Positions 1 to 11,600 of a stretch of DNA of 64,000 bases are shown in pieces. The stretch's first letter is position 1. Every line of letters begins with the position of its first letter. The notes under the pieces were generated by a model. The model made no database searches and had not been told where the DNA came from. It saw only the letters and a list, made by a program, of their open reading frames with translations. The translations under genes and the position numbers were made by a program. Source of the stretch: Epiperipatus broadwayi (lineage: Eukaryota; Onychophora; Udeonychophora; Euonychophora; Peripatidae). The stretch is from positions 1,550,001 through 1,614,000 of the forward strand of contig JAQFVV010000031.1 of assembly GCA_028023455.1 (NCBI GenBank), written 5' to 3'.

Positions 1-620
1 ACATGTATAAAAAAATGTAAATTACTGTACTGTAAATTATGCATAAAAATATATTATTTTGAATAAAATTAAATATTATAGTTAAAAAAAGTTTGTCTTG
101 TATCAATTTTTTCCAAAATTTGAAATTTTTTATTAGTCATATTTTATTTCCTTTTTTTTTTTTCCGCAAATTTTTAAGTAATTTTACATTGGTGCTTTGC
201 TTTTACGCAAATTTTGAAAAATCACAGACCGCATCCCCCCCTTTTTCAATGTAAGTTACGTCGATTTTTGCGCAATTTCGTTTGCATGTGTTTTCTGAGG
301 AACCTACCTATCGCGTAAAATGAGACCTAGGTGTATATGAAGATTTAGATTATAATTATAATTCTATATATAGTATCTAAAGATTTTTCTGACCTTTCAT
401 GAAAATTTTATTTTCAAAGCAATAGTTAAGGAATTCAGTGTTAAGTTACCATTGCTAATCATAATGTTTCCTCATTGTCTGTGTATACTAGTAATCTCTA
501 TGACCTGCCTACTAAGAACTTCTGCCATGATATTGTTTTTTTCATGCTCTATATTATGAGGCATTCATTGTTAAGGCAATTCTTGCTAAGGAACTCCAGA
601 CTTATGTGATCTGTGAGATC
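1..620. other. AT-rich non-coding stretch
   Basis: I see no gene. Most of it is A/T-rich low-complexity sequence. Positions 145-330 are more complex, with several CG dinucleotides and a short C-run, and may be an old unrecognised repeat. Confidence 0.5.
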
Positions 621-624
621 AATC

Positions 625-2055
625 ATATTTGATCCCAGCAAAAATTGATATATTTTCTGGGATGCCCAGACAACAGCTAGGGTTTCTTTTTCAATGGTGG
701 AGTGGTATAATTATGTGCCCTTTCTTCAAGATGTGGCTTAAGAAATATAGAATTTGTGGCTTTTGTGAAAATCCACTTGGTACATCACTACTTTCAATAA
801 ATAAAGATATGGCCATGGACTCACCACTGTTATGCTTGCTTAGCAACATTTACATGGAAGAAGTTGAAATCATAGCCTGTCTAAAGTGTGACTTCTCTAT
901 GTTGATAATACATTTGTGGAATGGCAAATAGTGAGACATAATTGCATTCATTCTGAATGTATATCAACAACATATCTCCAATTAAATTTATACTGGAATC
1001 AGAAAGAACAAAAATTGACATTCTTAGATGTTCTTGTGAGAAGACTCCATCAGGGCTAAGTAAAAACAACAATATATAGGAAACCAACATGCACTGTCAA
1101 GTACTTGGTACATATATCCAATCATACCAGAAGCAGTAAACATCCAATATGGAACAGAGCAACGGAATTTTGTTTGGAAACTAATAAATTTTGAAAATGA
1201 AAAAAATCACATAGAACAGACTATCATAAAGAATGGTTATCTTTCAGTTGTCATCAAGAAAACCTTTAATAGACAACAAAAAGACACTAAAAAACAAACT
1301 ATTATAGGTGGTGCACTGTATCCATATATATCAGGAATGGCAGACAAATTAAAGAAAATCTGCAGTCGATATAACATTAGAACAGTTTTTCAAAGCCATA
1401 CCACACTTCAAGGAATTCTAGTTTCTACCAAGCTTAAACTGGAAATGCTGAAAAATAAAAACTGCATCTATGAAATACCATGTAAATGTGGAAGGAAGTA
1501 TATTGGTGAGACCTGTCACCCTGTTGAACAATGATTGAAAAACCACAAACTAATAGTTAAAAGAAAAAAAAAATTGTCTACAGCAGTAGAACATGTATGC
1601 ACTAATAACCATATGTTCAACTGGGAAAATTTACAAAAATATTGGAGAGAAGATGCAAAGGAGAAAATTCAATGAAGCTGCTCATATGATAATGACAAAT
1701 AATACTATAAGTGCACCCAGTGTGGCAATATATAATGTATGGAAGCCTTTAATTAACCTTATTCTTAGAAAAAAGTATTTTAAAAAATTTGGACTCGGGA
1801 GGATTTGAACCAATTCTTATATATAAATATATGAAATTTCTACTATCTGTTGCCTTTGACAGAATAGTTTAGTTGGTTAGAGTGTTGCCTTAAAATTTGA
1901 TATTTGAGAATCTAAAAAAGTAAGTTCAACTCCTATGCTAATATTGTCAATAGACAGGCCAGCAATTCCTGAAGAGGAATGGAGAATAATAATACTCGAA
2001 ACACTGTGTTATTACTAACAAGTTGTTTGTGTTTGAAAAGTTAAAATAAAGTTTA
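625..2055 (+). pseudogene. Penelope-like retroelement relic 1 (RT + GIY-YIG)
   Basis: This is a decayed Penelope-like element. The reverse transcriptase part shows MDSPLLCLLSNIYMEEVE (about 811-870) and then, after a frameshift, YVDNTFVEW (898-924) and FLDVLVRRLHQG (from 1021). PLEs normally read YVDDTF here, so the second catalytic Asp has become Asn. Downstream, in a third frame (1337-1534), comes YEIPCKCGRKYIGET, the Cys-rich lead-in and YIG motif of the GIY-YIG endonuclease carried by canonical PLEs. Frame changes, stops and the lost Asp make it inactive. After the ORF (about 1860-1945) lies a tRNA-like stretch with an A-box-like TTAGTTGGTTAGAG and a B-box-like GTTCAACTCC. It is followed by CTGAAGA...GAAAC (1969-2002), reminiscent of an HHR core, although no good stem II forms. 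The family call is firm. The exact ends are not. Confidence 0.85.
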
Positions 2056-2910
2056 CAATTTTCTATACACTCAGCATTTAATAATAAATAGATGGTGGAA
2101 ATAGTCCAACATATCATATCACATGAAATATAAGGCGTATCTTTGTAGGTATATATACTTTTTAATTTTATATGTTTACATAATTTAAATAAAATAACTT
2201 TCGGGAATTAAACTCGAATTCCATTTATATTAGAAAATCAAATTATCAACTTTTAATAGTTCAAGGTAAGAGAAAATAGGATAGAACGTTTTAGATAAAT
2301 CAATTTTTAATCGGTCATGCAGTTTAGTATAAATATGTAATTCTAAAAAGACTATAAATTATTTTGATCTAGATGTTATTAAAATAACAAATAGTACCAT
2401 TAGTCTTAAAAAGACATTTTCTATGACTAATTCAACGTTTAATCATATATTTTGTTAGTTAGAATGAGAAAGATAAACAAGTGAATTTCCATATGTCAAA
2501 GGGTTTTTTTTTTTCCAAATACTGTATTACTTGTATCTAGAACTTACATAGAAAACTAGGATTAGAAACTTATTTATTGATAATAAATCAATATTTATAT
2601 TCTTGTTTAAATTCCGGCTATATTAATTTTTATTAATACAAAAGGTTTCCGATACCCCCTCCCCCTTTCTATGCCGCTACAGAAAATTATTTTAAACAAA
2701 AACATTACTGCCCAAGCATGCTTTGCTCCTCCTTCCCAGAGATAATATGAAAGATATCTTGCTGGAATAATATGGAGAAAATAAGCTACTGATTGAAAAA
2801 ACTCAATTGAACTTACATTAACTTGATCTTACGGTGGAACAATAATTATTAAAAACGATGTTTAAAAAATTGAACTAATGTTAATGTGTTTTTTTTTTTA
2901 TTATTACTGG
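2056..2910. other. AT-rich non-coding stretch
   Basis: No gene or recognisable element was seen. There are homopolymer runs (for example T9 near 2503) and a C-rich patch at 2654-2668. Confidence 0.5.
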
Positions 2911-3316
2911 TTTGTAAAATAATATAGGCGCTATTGCACCTGACCGCAAAACTACTTTTTACTTAAAAACAAAATAAAATTATAGTACTCTGCAAGCGCT
3001 TTCAAGAGACGTGCTCTCATCTTCATAGCTCTAAGTGAAGTAATTATATGCAAATTATGCAAAGTTCAAAGGTTAATTGCTCCATTTCTTTGAGATCGCG
3101 AAGCATGTGTCCTTGCGGTTGATGGCGTTGCAATCCAGCTTCTTAACTTTTCTTTTTATATCATGCCTTTCTTTGCAGACCAGGTTGACATCTGGAGCTA
3201 TGAAGATGAGAGCACATCTCTTGAAAGCGTTTGCGAGTAACATAATTTTATTTTTTGTTTTTAAGTGAAAAGTAGCTTTGCGGTCTGGTGCAATAGAGCC
3301 TATATTATTTTACAAA
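2911..3316. mobile_element. Fold-back element with about 120-bp inverted arms
   Basis: The left arm (2911-3031) and right arm (3195-3316) are imperfect reverse complements over about 120 bp, separated by a 160-bp spacer. Each arm carries, on opposite strands, the same motif: ATGAAGA, then a GAGA/TCTC hairpin, then GAAAGCG. This resembles a hammerhead catalytic core (CUGANGA, stem II, GAAA) with the first C changed. ATTATTACTGGTT occurs just outside the left arm (about 2900) and again near 3361, which may be a target duplication of a slightly larger element. A small open frame across the spacer has no recognisable domain. Confidence 0.7.
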
Positions 3317-4680
3317 TATATTTTCGCACGCAAAGTTTTCGAGTTAGGTTTGAATTACAACATTATTACTGGTTGTGAAATAGCTTTTTTATTATTAATT
3401 ATATTTACAAAGATTATATTCACATTTGTAAGAATATCAAAGGAGAAGATAGAATTCTTTAGAAACCTATTATAAAATTAAAAGCGCTTGCAAGCACTCA
3501 ATAACAAGACTTATATTTTTAGAGGATGTTAATTTATTCACTGATTGACGTTAAAATTAAATTAAAAAAAAAAAAAAATAGTTACTTCTCTTCCAACTTC
3601 CCTTCAATTTAAACTTTGAAATGACCTTTAATTGTCTTCAATTAGTTCTAACATAAGCAAAAGTCATGTAATTAAAATTTTACTAATGTAATTAAAAAAA
3701 AAAAATTAAAAGAATTTGCTAAAAAAAAATCAACAATTTTACTAATTAGAGACTTAATTACTTTAAAATTAAAATTTATAAAAATTAATTACTATGAAAA
3801 AGGATTTAATAAGCTTTAAACAGTTTTAATCACTTTATTCAAAATATACACACTTTGGGAAAGTTTAATAATTAAATACAATCATATTTAATTATACATT
3901 AAGCAATAAGTATTTAGAAGGCTATATACCTAAAAGATGAAGTTTAACATTTCTTCCTCGGAAAACTTTTCATACTATTTGTAACTCATCTATTTCTTTC
4001 AATCCATGACTCTCTTCCAACCAAATCATTCTGCCAGTAATGACATATTTTCTTTTCTTCATCAGACTACATTACATAATTGTGATCTTTGCACTAAAAT
4101 AAATAATTCAATGATAAATTGTCATAAGAAGTTCAATCTCCAGAAATAACAAACAGCTGAAGCTACAATCCACGGATTTTGAGCTCAAAAGTCCATCATT
4201 AAGCTAAATCCCGCAGAGCTCCTTTGAACAGTATTATCTAATGTTATGCTTATATGGTTGTTTAGATTGGTAATGATCACTACTATCTAATCAAATAAGG
4301 TGTAAAATAAATATCAAAATTTCAAAATAAAATGACTTTTCTTATATCTGGATCAAATAGCTTTTTTCTGAAATTTTTTTATATGCATTTGTTAATAATT
4401 TTTTTATATTTCTCTTTGTAAAGTCTACAAATAGGTTTGTTTTTGGAAAACTGGATCATATCATATGCTTAGATAATATATCTTAATAGAACTAATAACT
4501 AAAAAATAGTAATTTTGTCTAGAAAATTTAAAAACTACATCAATCAGTTAGATGTAAAAGAATGTGAATATTATATTTGTCATGATTCTCTAAAGAGTTT
4601 GGATAAGAAATTACTTTTTAAAATCCAGATACCAGTGATGGAAAAAAAAATCTTTATGTCACTTGTGATTTGGACAGTTA
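3317..4680. other. AT-rich non-coding stretch
   Basis: No gene was seen. It is mostly A/T-rich with several A-runs. Around 4140-4220 are short tRNA-like scraps too decayed to classify. Confidence 0.45.
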
Positions 4681-4689
4681 TCAGCCTTT

Positions 4690-5186
4690 AAAATAATTCT
4701 ATAGAAGGTAATCATCCTTTCCTCATTAGTGCTGTTAACCAGTGATGTTAAAATTGCAAAGATATTCTCACCCCAGTCACAAGATAGAGACTTTAAGGAA
4801 ATAAGAGTGGCCATCATATTTCCAAATTCAAATTTAATTATATAAGCCAATCTTAAATGTCTAGAAGTGAGAGCGTGAATCTATAAATCATTCTCCTTAA
4901 ATCCATTTCTTATTTTTAATATTTTTATTAGCACTTCTAAATTTTTAAATTTACTTTGTGCCAATATCAAAAAATGTTAAATTACATAATACTCAATAAA
5001 GTGCAGTGTTTAGATTGTAACTCTATAGAATGTGCTGTTAAATAGTGGTGTTAAAATTTCAAGGATACTCTCACCCCAGTATCCTTTTAGTTTAACACCA
5101 TTGTTTAATGGTGCCAGATAGGGAAATGATGATTACCCTTCTATAGGGTTACAATCTAGACACTGCACTTGTAAACTTTATAGAGT
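4690..5186. repeat. Fold-back repeat and a diverged partner copy
   Basis: The segment 4991-5030 is an imperfect reverse complement of 5139-5186, sharing TTCTATAG at the inner edge and GTGCAGTG in the arm. The spacer holds a second small inverted repeat around CTCACCCCAGTATCC. A diverged copy of the inner part sits at 4698-4800, with the same ATTCTCACCCCAGT and TTCTATAG landmarks. This looks like a non-autonomous fold-back repeat of unknown class, with no coding capacity. Confidence 0.6.
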
Positions 5187-5780
5187 ACAACAGTCTTGAG
5201 AATGAAAGCAATTTAAATACCTTAGTAGATTTGTAAATAAAAAAATGAACTTTGACAATGAGATATAGTGTATATATTAAAGTTCTACATTTAAATAATA
5301 TTTTCATCATAGTAATTATAATTTGAACTTCTTTGACTAAATTAATCATGTAGAATTATTTTACCAAAACTTAAATTGTAAGATTGCAATATAGACTCCT
5401 TATGAGAATAACATAAAGGAAACTCTTAAAATTCTGAAAATATAGCAAATATTATAAGATTTATCAGTATATGCTTCAGTTTGCTGGATGTGATGATACT
5501 GAATCTACTGTTGTAAAAACATGTATTTTAGTGGGCTAATAAACAATAACAGATTTTCAAAAAAATATAGAGTCAAAAATCATTTATATTATTAAGTCTT
5601 TCAAACACCCTCTAATGAATAGCTATTGATGCTTTCATTGTGATAAAATACAAAGAATACTACAATTAAATAAATAACTGAAATCTTTTGGGAAGACTTT
5701 GCTTCAAAAAAGTATTTGACAGCATTATAAAATGCCAGAAAAGCAGTTTAAATGACTAGCATGTAATAACATAGAGACAT

Positions 5781-5879
5781 TTAGGAAACTATCCATACAT
5801 TAGTGTCACCCAGTTAGGAAACTGTCCATACATTAGTGTCACCCAGTTAGGAAACTGTCCATACATTAGTGTCACCCAG
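5781..5879 (+). repeat. Three tandem copies of a 33-bp unit
   Basis: Three head-to-tail copies occupy 5781-5813, 5814-5846 and 5847-5879. They are almost identical: the first reads ACTATCC where the others read ACTGTCC. The unit matches the outer tip of the adjacent HHR fold-back arm, so it is a local expansion of that element's end. It is not a CRISPR array because there are no spacers. Confidence 0.9.
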
Positions 5880-6165
5880 TGCAGGCCTTAGTAATCAATG
5901 GATGCAAGAAGATTTGTGAATAAATTCCCTATCTAGTGTCTACTCATTCAATTTCATGTGGATTAGTTTCTACTAGGTGCAGTGCTCTCAGATACAAAGA
6001 TTCCTCACTGATGAAAGTCACAAGCTAGAAACTAGTCTGGAGATATTGGATGAGTAAACATTAGATAAGAATTTTATGCAAACCTTCCATTCATTAATTG
6101 CTAAGGCTTGCACTGGGTGGTACTAATATATGGAAAGTTTGCTATTGTTTAAACAGTTTGTGTAA
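5847..6165 (+). mobile_element. HHR fold-back family 1, copy A
   Basis: The left arm (about 5850-5955) and right arm (about 6035-6165) are reverse complements that include CCCAGTGCA(A/G)GCCTTAG and ATCTA(G/A)TGT(C/T)TACTCAT. A hammerhead-like motif lies at the inner end of the right arm. The same family recurs at 6921, 40398, 56490 and 58201. The outer tip is triplicated just upstream. Confidence 0.75.
5986..6055 (+). ncRNA. Hammerhead ribozyme motif, family 1 copy A (degenerate)
   Basis: CTGATGA lies at 6008-6014 and GAAAC at 6028-6032, with a GTC cleavage triplet at 6035-6037. Stem II is AGT/GCT around the loop CACAA. Stem I pairs TTCCTCA with TGGAG and GATACAA with TTGGATG, each with a mismatch. 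The core is intact, but stem I mismatches make activity uncertain. Confidence 0.6.
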
Positions 6166-6920
6166 GCATAAGAGATGGTGAACATGTAATATGTAAACTG
6201 AAGAGATTAGGTGATGTTATTGGTATATAAAAATTATACTTCATATATCAATTTGTGTATATATCACAAAACTAAGCTTTAATTTTCTATTATTTTTATC
6301 TCTGTCCCTCACTCAATCTTCTAGAATTATATCTCTCCAGCTCTCATTTTTTCATCATTAAGAAGTTATTATTTTTCTTTGTTATTTTCAAATAAAATTA
6401 AAAACCTAAATTAAAAAACAACTGTAATCTAAAATATTAAATTTGCAAACAAATAAATAAAAATAATAAATATAAACAATAGATCAAAAGACAACCTTTT
6501 TGTTAATGACAAACAAAAAAAGTATTTGAGAGGGGATAGATATAAACACTATAGCACTAAAATAAAACTACAATGTAAACATTATATAATTAAACAGAAA
6601 TATTAATAATATTTAAAAAATAAAATAAACAAATAAGAAATTAGACTAAATTCACTTACAGTCTAATAAAAAGCAATGTTGAACAAGCACATTAATGATT
6701 TTGATCTTGCTTAAAGATACTGTATAATGTTTAAAAAATAGTATCACTACATAATAATCTGAACTTTTAATAAATTCCTAAAATAACTCATTATTGTTTA
6801 TTTCATTTTTTTGCCATTAATAAATGCAATGGAAAGAATGAAAACAGTGCCATTCAGTATATAACATGACCTTGCATTAAGCCAATAAACATCACCTGAC
6901 CGCCTCTTCTTATACTTGTG
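6166..6920. other. AT-rich non-coding stretch
   Basis: No gene was seen. It is low-complexity A-rich sequence, especially 6400-6640. Confidence 0.5.
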
Positions 6921-7132
6921 TATAACTGTTGTTAAAACAGGCAAAACTCACTATATATATTACCACACACAGCAAATTAGAGTAATCAATGGATGCCAGA
7001 AGGCTTGTGGATAAAATCCCCATCTAGTGCCCACTCATCCAATATCCCCAGACTAGTTTCTGGCTTGTGGCCTTCATCAGTGAGGAGCCTTGGATCTGAG
7101 AGCAACTGTACCTATATCTTCTTAGGATCTAA
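6921..7132 (-). mobile_element. HHR fold-back family 1, copy B
   Basis: It starts with ATAACTGTTGTTAAAACAGG (6922-6941), which matches the terminal inverted repeat of the complete copy at 58201. It continues colinearly through the GGATGCCAGAAGGCTTGTGG landmark and the ribozyme region. The right terminal repeat is missing, so the copy is truncated near 7132. Confidence 0.8.
7033..7100 (-). ncRNA. Hammerhead ribozyme, family 1 copy B (best preserved)
   Basis: Read on the minus strand, CTGATGA (7080-7074) is followed by stem II GGC-CACAA-GCC (flanked by an A.A mismatch), then GAAAC (7060-7056), and a minimal stem III AC-TA-GT ending in the cleavage triplet GTC (7053-7051). Stem I pairs CCTCA just before the core with TGGGG just after the cleavage site. 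After an internal loop, ATCCAA pairs with TTGGAT and CTC with GAG. This is a type I hammerhead layout with the very short, palindromic stem III known from PLE and retrozyme hammerheads, which often act as dimers. Other copies show compensating changes in stem II. The weak point is the non-paired first position of stem II. Confidence 0.75.
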
Positions 7133-8548
7133 TGCAACTCTCCAGCAGCCACCTTTTATCTCCACTTAACCTTGCATTCAAATCTGTTGAACTAGTAACT
7201 GCCAAGGCTATTATTAATAACAATTACAAATAAATATCATATTGATATTTTGGCCATATAACATTCTAGCATCAAAATTATAGACTGATAATGACAGATA
7301 TGCAGTTTCCTATAGAAAAATGACATTCCTGAATTATATAACTACAACATAGTAAATTGTGGTTAAAAAAATAATAATTAATGAAAAGGGCTATCAATAT
7401 TAAATATATATTGTATCTATTTTTATTATGAAAATACAGTACATTCATATTATTTTTCTAATCAAAACTTTTGCTTGAATTCATTCATTAACAAAGATGG
7501 ATTTAGCTATTTTTATCTGTAGGGTAAAGTGAAGAAGAATTATAAAAATTCTTCTAGCAAGTATTGATCAATAATTTTGGAGAGGTACTGCAGAAGTTTT
7601 TTTTTCTGCTATGAAATATTTAAGACTTACTAGGTTACAATACTATGATCAAACAAAAATATTTAATTCATTGTCAGTGGTAGATTGCGGCTACTTACCA
7701 CCATATTAAAACATTTCAATTCTGTCATCTTATATAAATATATTTCGAAAGATTTATTATGAAACAAGTGCAATAGTAGAATGAATTTGGAAACTATAGA
7801 TGACTGTATTAAAAATGTATGTCATGATAGTGTTTGAATTATCATATGATCTGAACAGTAGCCCTAGCCACTCGATTATTATAAATATATATACATAAAG
7901 ATTTCTTTTAGTATGAATCTACTATATTAATCATTTAATGATTCCCAGTGTATAGTATTTAATTTCCTTAAAAGCATAAAATTGTGCATCTCATGTTTTA
8001 TTTGCATGTAATAATGTTTTAAATGTTTTGATTATATAATGTTTTGCTTATATGATTAGTTATCATCAAGAAACTTAATATAATTAAAAGATTTCAATTA
8101 TAAAGAATATAAATTGTCATTTTATGTTGGAAAAGATTATTGTAAATTATCCTAAATGATGGGATTTGGTTGCATAATCCAAGGATCAGCAACTTTTTAA
8201 TGGGGTCATGCTGAATCTTTTACAATGTCATTCTACCAAACTTATTGTATATACTATCAAAATTGATCCAGTTATAATGGGCTTCAAAACTTATACCAAG
8301 CCTTAGATATTTTAAAATACATAGGATCGTATGTGAAAAGTGTTGTGTTAAAGCATATTGCAGTTAAAAGATATGCTTAAAATTTCCTTTGGCATAAAGA
8401 AAATTTATCCCTTTGGCACTTAAATAAATAGGTATTGTTTACAAAATTGCTAATCAATGTACAGTAATTCTGAATAGGTAAAACACATTTAACTTTCATT
8501 GGTTTAATTTTAAAAGTTGATTTATAAACTCTAAGAAAGTAAAAATAG
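7133..8548. other. AT-rich non-coding stretch
   Basis: No gene was seen. No inverted or tandem repeat stood out, and the sequence is low in complexity. Confidence 0.45.
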
Positions 8549-8636
8549 TCAAGCGTTGGTGGCCGAGTGGTCAGCACAGCTGTCTTACAAGCAGTTGTCG
8601 CGGGTTCGCTTGTTTTGACACATAGAAAAATAAAAT
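8549..8636 (+). mobile_element. tRNA-derived SINE (diverged copy)
   Basis: The head GTTGGTGGCCGAGTGGTCAG matches a polymerase III A box, and GCGGGTTCGC matches a B box. It ends in GACACATAG plus an A-rich tail, like the other SINE copies in this window (24.9, 30.6, 37.7, 41.4, 48.7, 51.0, 62.9 kb). Part of the segment after the B box is missing. Confidence 0.75.
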
Positions 8637-11600
8637 AAAAGAAGTATTTTCCAAGTATTCATCAAAAATGTTTCAAAGAACTGATATTGGAAGTTTTTCA
8701 TATATTATTATTTTCTTTAAAACTATGGACATTTGAAAGGAAGAAAAAAAAACAACAATGATTTTTAACAAGTCTCACATGTTTGAGGACTTTATGCATT
8801 AACCAAACTATCACTAATTATAAACTTTTTTTTCAAGTAAATGTGCTAAAACTTAAAATGTATTATTATATAATTATGAATAGAAGTTTTTCACATAAAT
8901 TAATCAATATAATTGTCTGTCTGAATATAAATTTACTATAAACAAGCAGTTTCAGTGTGTACATAAGTATCAAAGGTCAATTGACCTTTTAAAAAAAACC
9001 CAGGTGAATTAATCCTCCTGGGGGAAAAAAAATTCATTCCCGCTTACCTCTTATCTTTATTAAAAATTGAAAAGATAGGGTGTAAGTTTATTGTACAAAA
9101 TAATTGGTAAATTAAAAGAATCACGATTTCCATTTACATGTGAGTAGCATATACAAAACTTAGATGATGGAGCAAATATACTATTACAATTCAATCAGAG
9201 TGCTATTGATAATCTTGGCATGCCATGCGTGCCCTAGGTTTCCAACCCGTAACATAACTCAAGGTCTTTAGGTTTGTGGACCTTCTTATGCTTTCTCTTA
9301 TAATCATTACTATACAGTTAATCTTGAACATTAAATAATGCAAGGATTTCTGTTAAATGCTATAGTAAGCAACATGAATTAGCATAAAATAATTGATAAA
9401 TAATTTTATATTTGATCATTATGTCTTTTATTAGAAGATTCTTCAAAATAAAAAAGCTAGTCTTCAGCAGATCACTTAATATCCCTATCTTTAATAAAAA
9501 TTATCATTCATATGAAGCATTGTATAGGTAAATAAAAGAATAAATCACCCTTTTTCAGGCTATAAGTTAAAGACACTTTAAATTATCACCAATGTTAACA
9601 AAGGTATACTTACAAACATTAGAGGTCTAAGAATAGTTGAATTGATTCTATTCTTGACCCTTTATAAATGCTAATTATTTTTTTTTTTCAAATTTTATTT
9701 AGCTTCTAGCTAAAAATATATAAATACCCATTTATCAATCAATAAATGAATGGATAGCTAGAATGTTTATGGGCTGTTTATTTGAAATAAATATCCCAAG
9801 CTTGCTTGGAATTTAAAAAGAATGCCAAAGTTTTGCCTAAAGTTTGTGATCTGTTTTATCATGCTTATACATTGATTCCATATCTTTTATATGATGATGA
9901 AATGATTTGACCTCTCATGAAAACAACTAATATAATAAACAGTATAGCATAAAATATGCTATTTCTTGGAATTATGTTATTTATTTTGGAAAAATGAAAT
10001 AACCTCATATTTCATACTGCCACTGCTTTAATGCAGAATATCTATTGCTGTATAAAGATCTTTTCAATTTCCTGTCATCTTGTTTAATTTAATATCATTC
10101 TTGCTTCTTCATTTCTAAATTAAGACATTTTGTGGAATCTTTATAAAAGTTGTGATATTTTCAATTGTAGTATTTTAATATTTGCAAACTTAATATATAT
10201 ATGTTTACTTTGTATAAATGATAGATTAACTGTGCAAGTGTTTCAATTAATCTGTAGGGGAATTACAACTATTATCTATAGAATTATGAAGAAGTATTTG
10301 GAGTAATATAGAACCGAGAAAATATTTGAAAAAAGGAGGAGGAGATGTATATTAAAACAGTGTAAAATAGATCATTATAAATTGAAATGTTTATTTATAT
10401 ATATATTGGTAACTATTTATTGATCTAAAATTGTGAAAAAAAATAAATGGTCCGTCTCCTGAAGATCATATAATAACATATTGCCAGAAGTTTAATAAAC
10501 TGCTTATAATCTCAAGTCTTTCACTCACTGCACTAATCCATGCTGAAAAATAATTAAATTGTTTGTCACATGATATCCAAGTACCTAAAATGACAGATTA
10601 GACTACAATTCACAAACTTTAATCTTTTTTTTCAAGTCCAACATTCAGTCACTATACAACATAAAACAAAAGTCTAACATTCCTTATCTTTAATTATCTA
10701 ATGAGATATAGTATGTCATAGGTTTTTATGAATAATCCTGTATTATTTTACCATCTTTTATTTCTGTTACTACTTTCAATAATCAAAAAACTATATAACT
10801 TAGATATTATTTCTTTTACTGAAAAGGTAGCCCATCTACTTTTGTTTTAATAATTCAACAATGAATATTAAGTGTTATTAACTTGATCTAATTACTTTCT
10901 TCTTTTTTATTATTTAATTTTAGCATACTTATTTACAAAAAATAAAATATCTAACTCAGACCTAAAATTTACAATAATTCAAATTTATATATTTAAAATA
11001 AAATAAATAAATACATCTATAAATTTCTTTAAAATGTAATTTAAAAAATCAATTATGCTACAAAAAAGAGAGAGAAAACTTTAATAACAGCTTTTATTTA
11101 AAATTGAAGAAAAGAATTCTACAAGCCATTAATCTGTGCCTTCAAGATACTAAACCTCCATTAACCTGCTTCACATTGTAAACCAGTGGATGATAATCAA
11201 ACAACAGCTTTGAATAAAATAATTATACATGTATTAAAAAAAAAAAAAAAAACATGATAAATTGTGTAATAAAAATATTTTTTTATATGTATTTATTAAA
11301 CAGAACAGGAGAAGACAGGAAAACAACAAGTTAAAAAAAGATTAAAAAATTAAAATACAAAATTAATGTATTGCATGATGTATTAATGGGTGCATTACAT
11401 CTTAATGATGAATGGACTTATAAAGTTTGTGTTGAAGCTCTAAAGTTAAGATGTTAAAATAATTTGTTTAAAAGGTTGGCAAACAATGACAAACTGTATT
11501 GATGATGATCAAATGTTTGATGTCATTTATTTATATTACTAACATATTCATTGCTTTTCTTAAAGAAAACATTGTGTTGATATTCTGCTTTAATCAGAAT

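Noticed and set aside
5781-5879. CRISPR-like array
   Set aside because: The three 33-bp repeats touch each other with no spacers, in a eukaryotic retroelement context.
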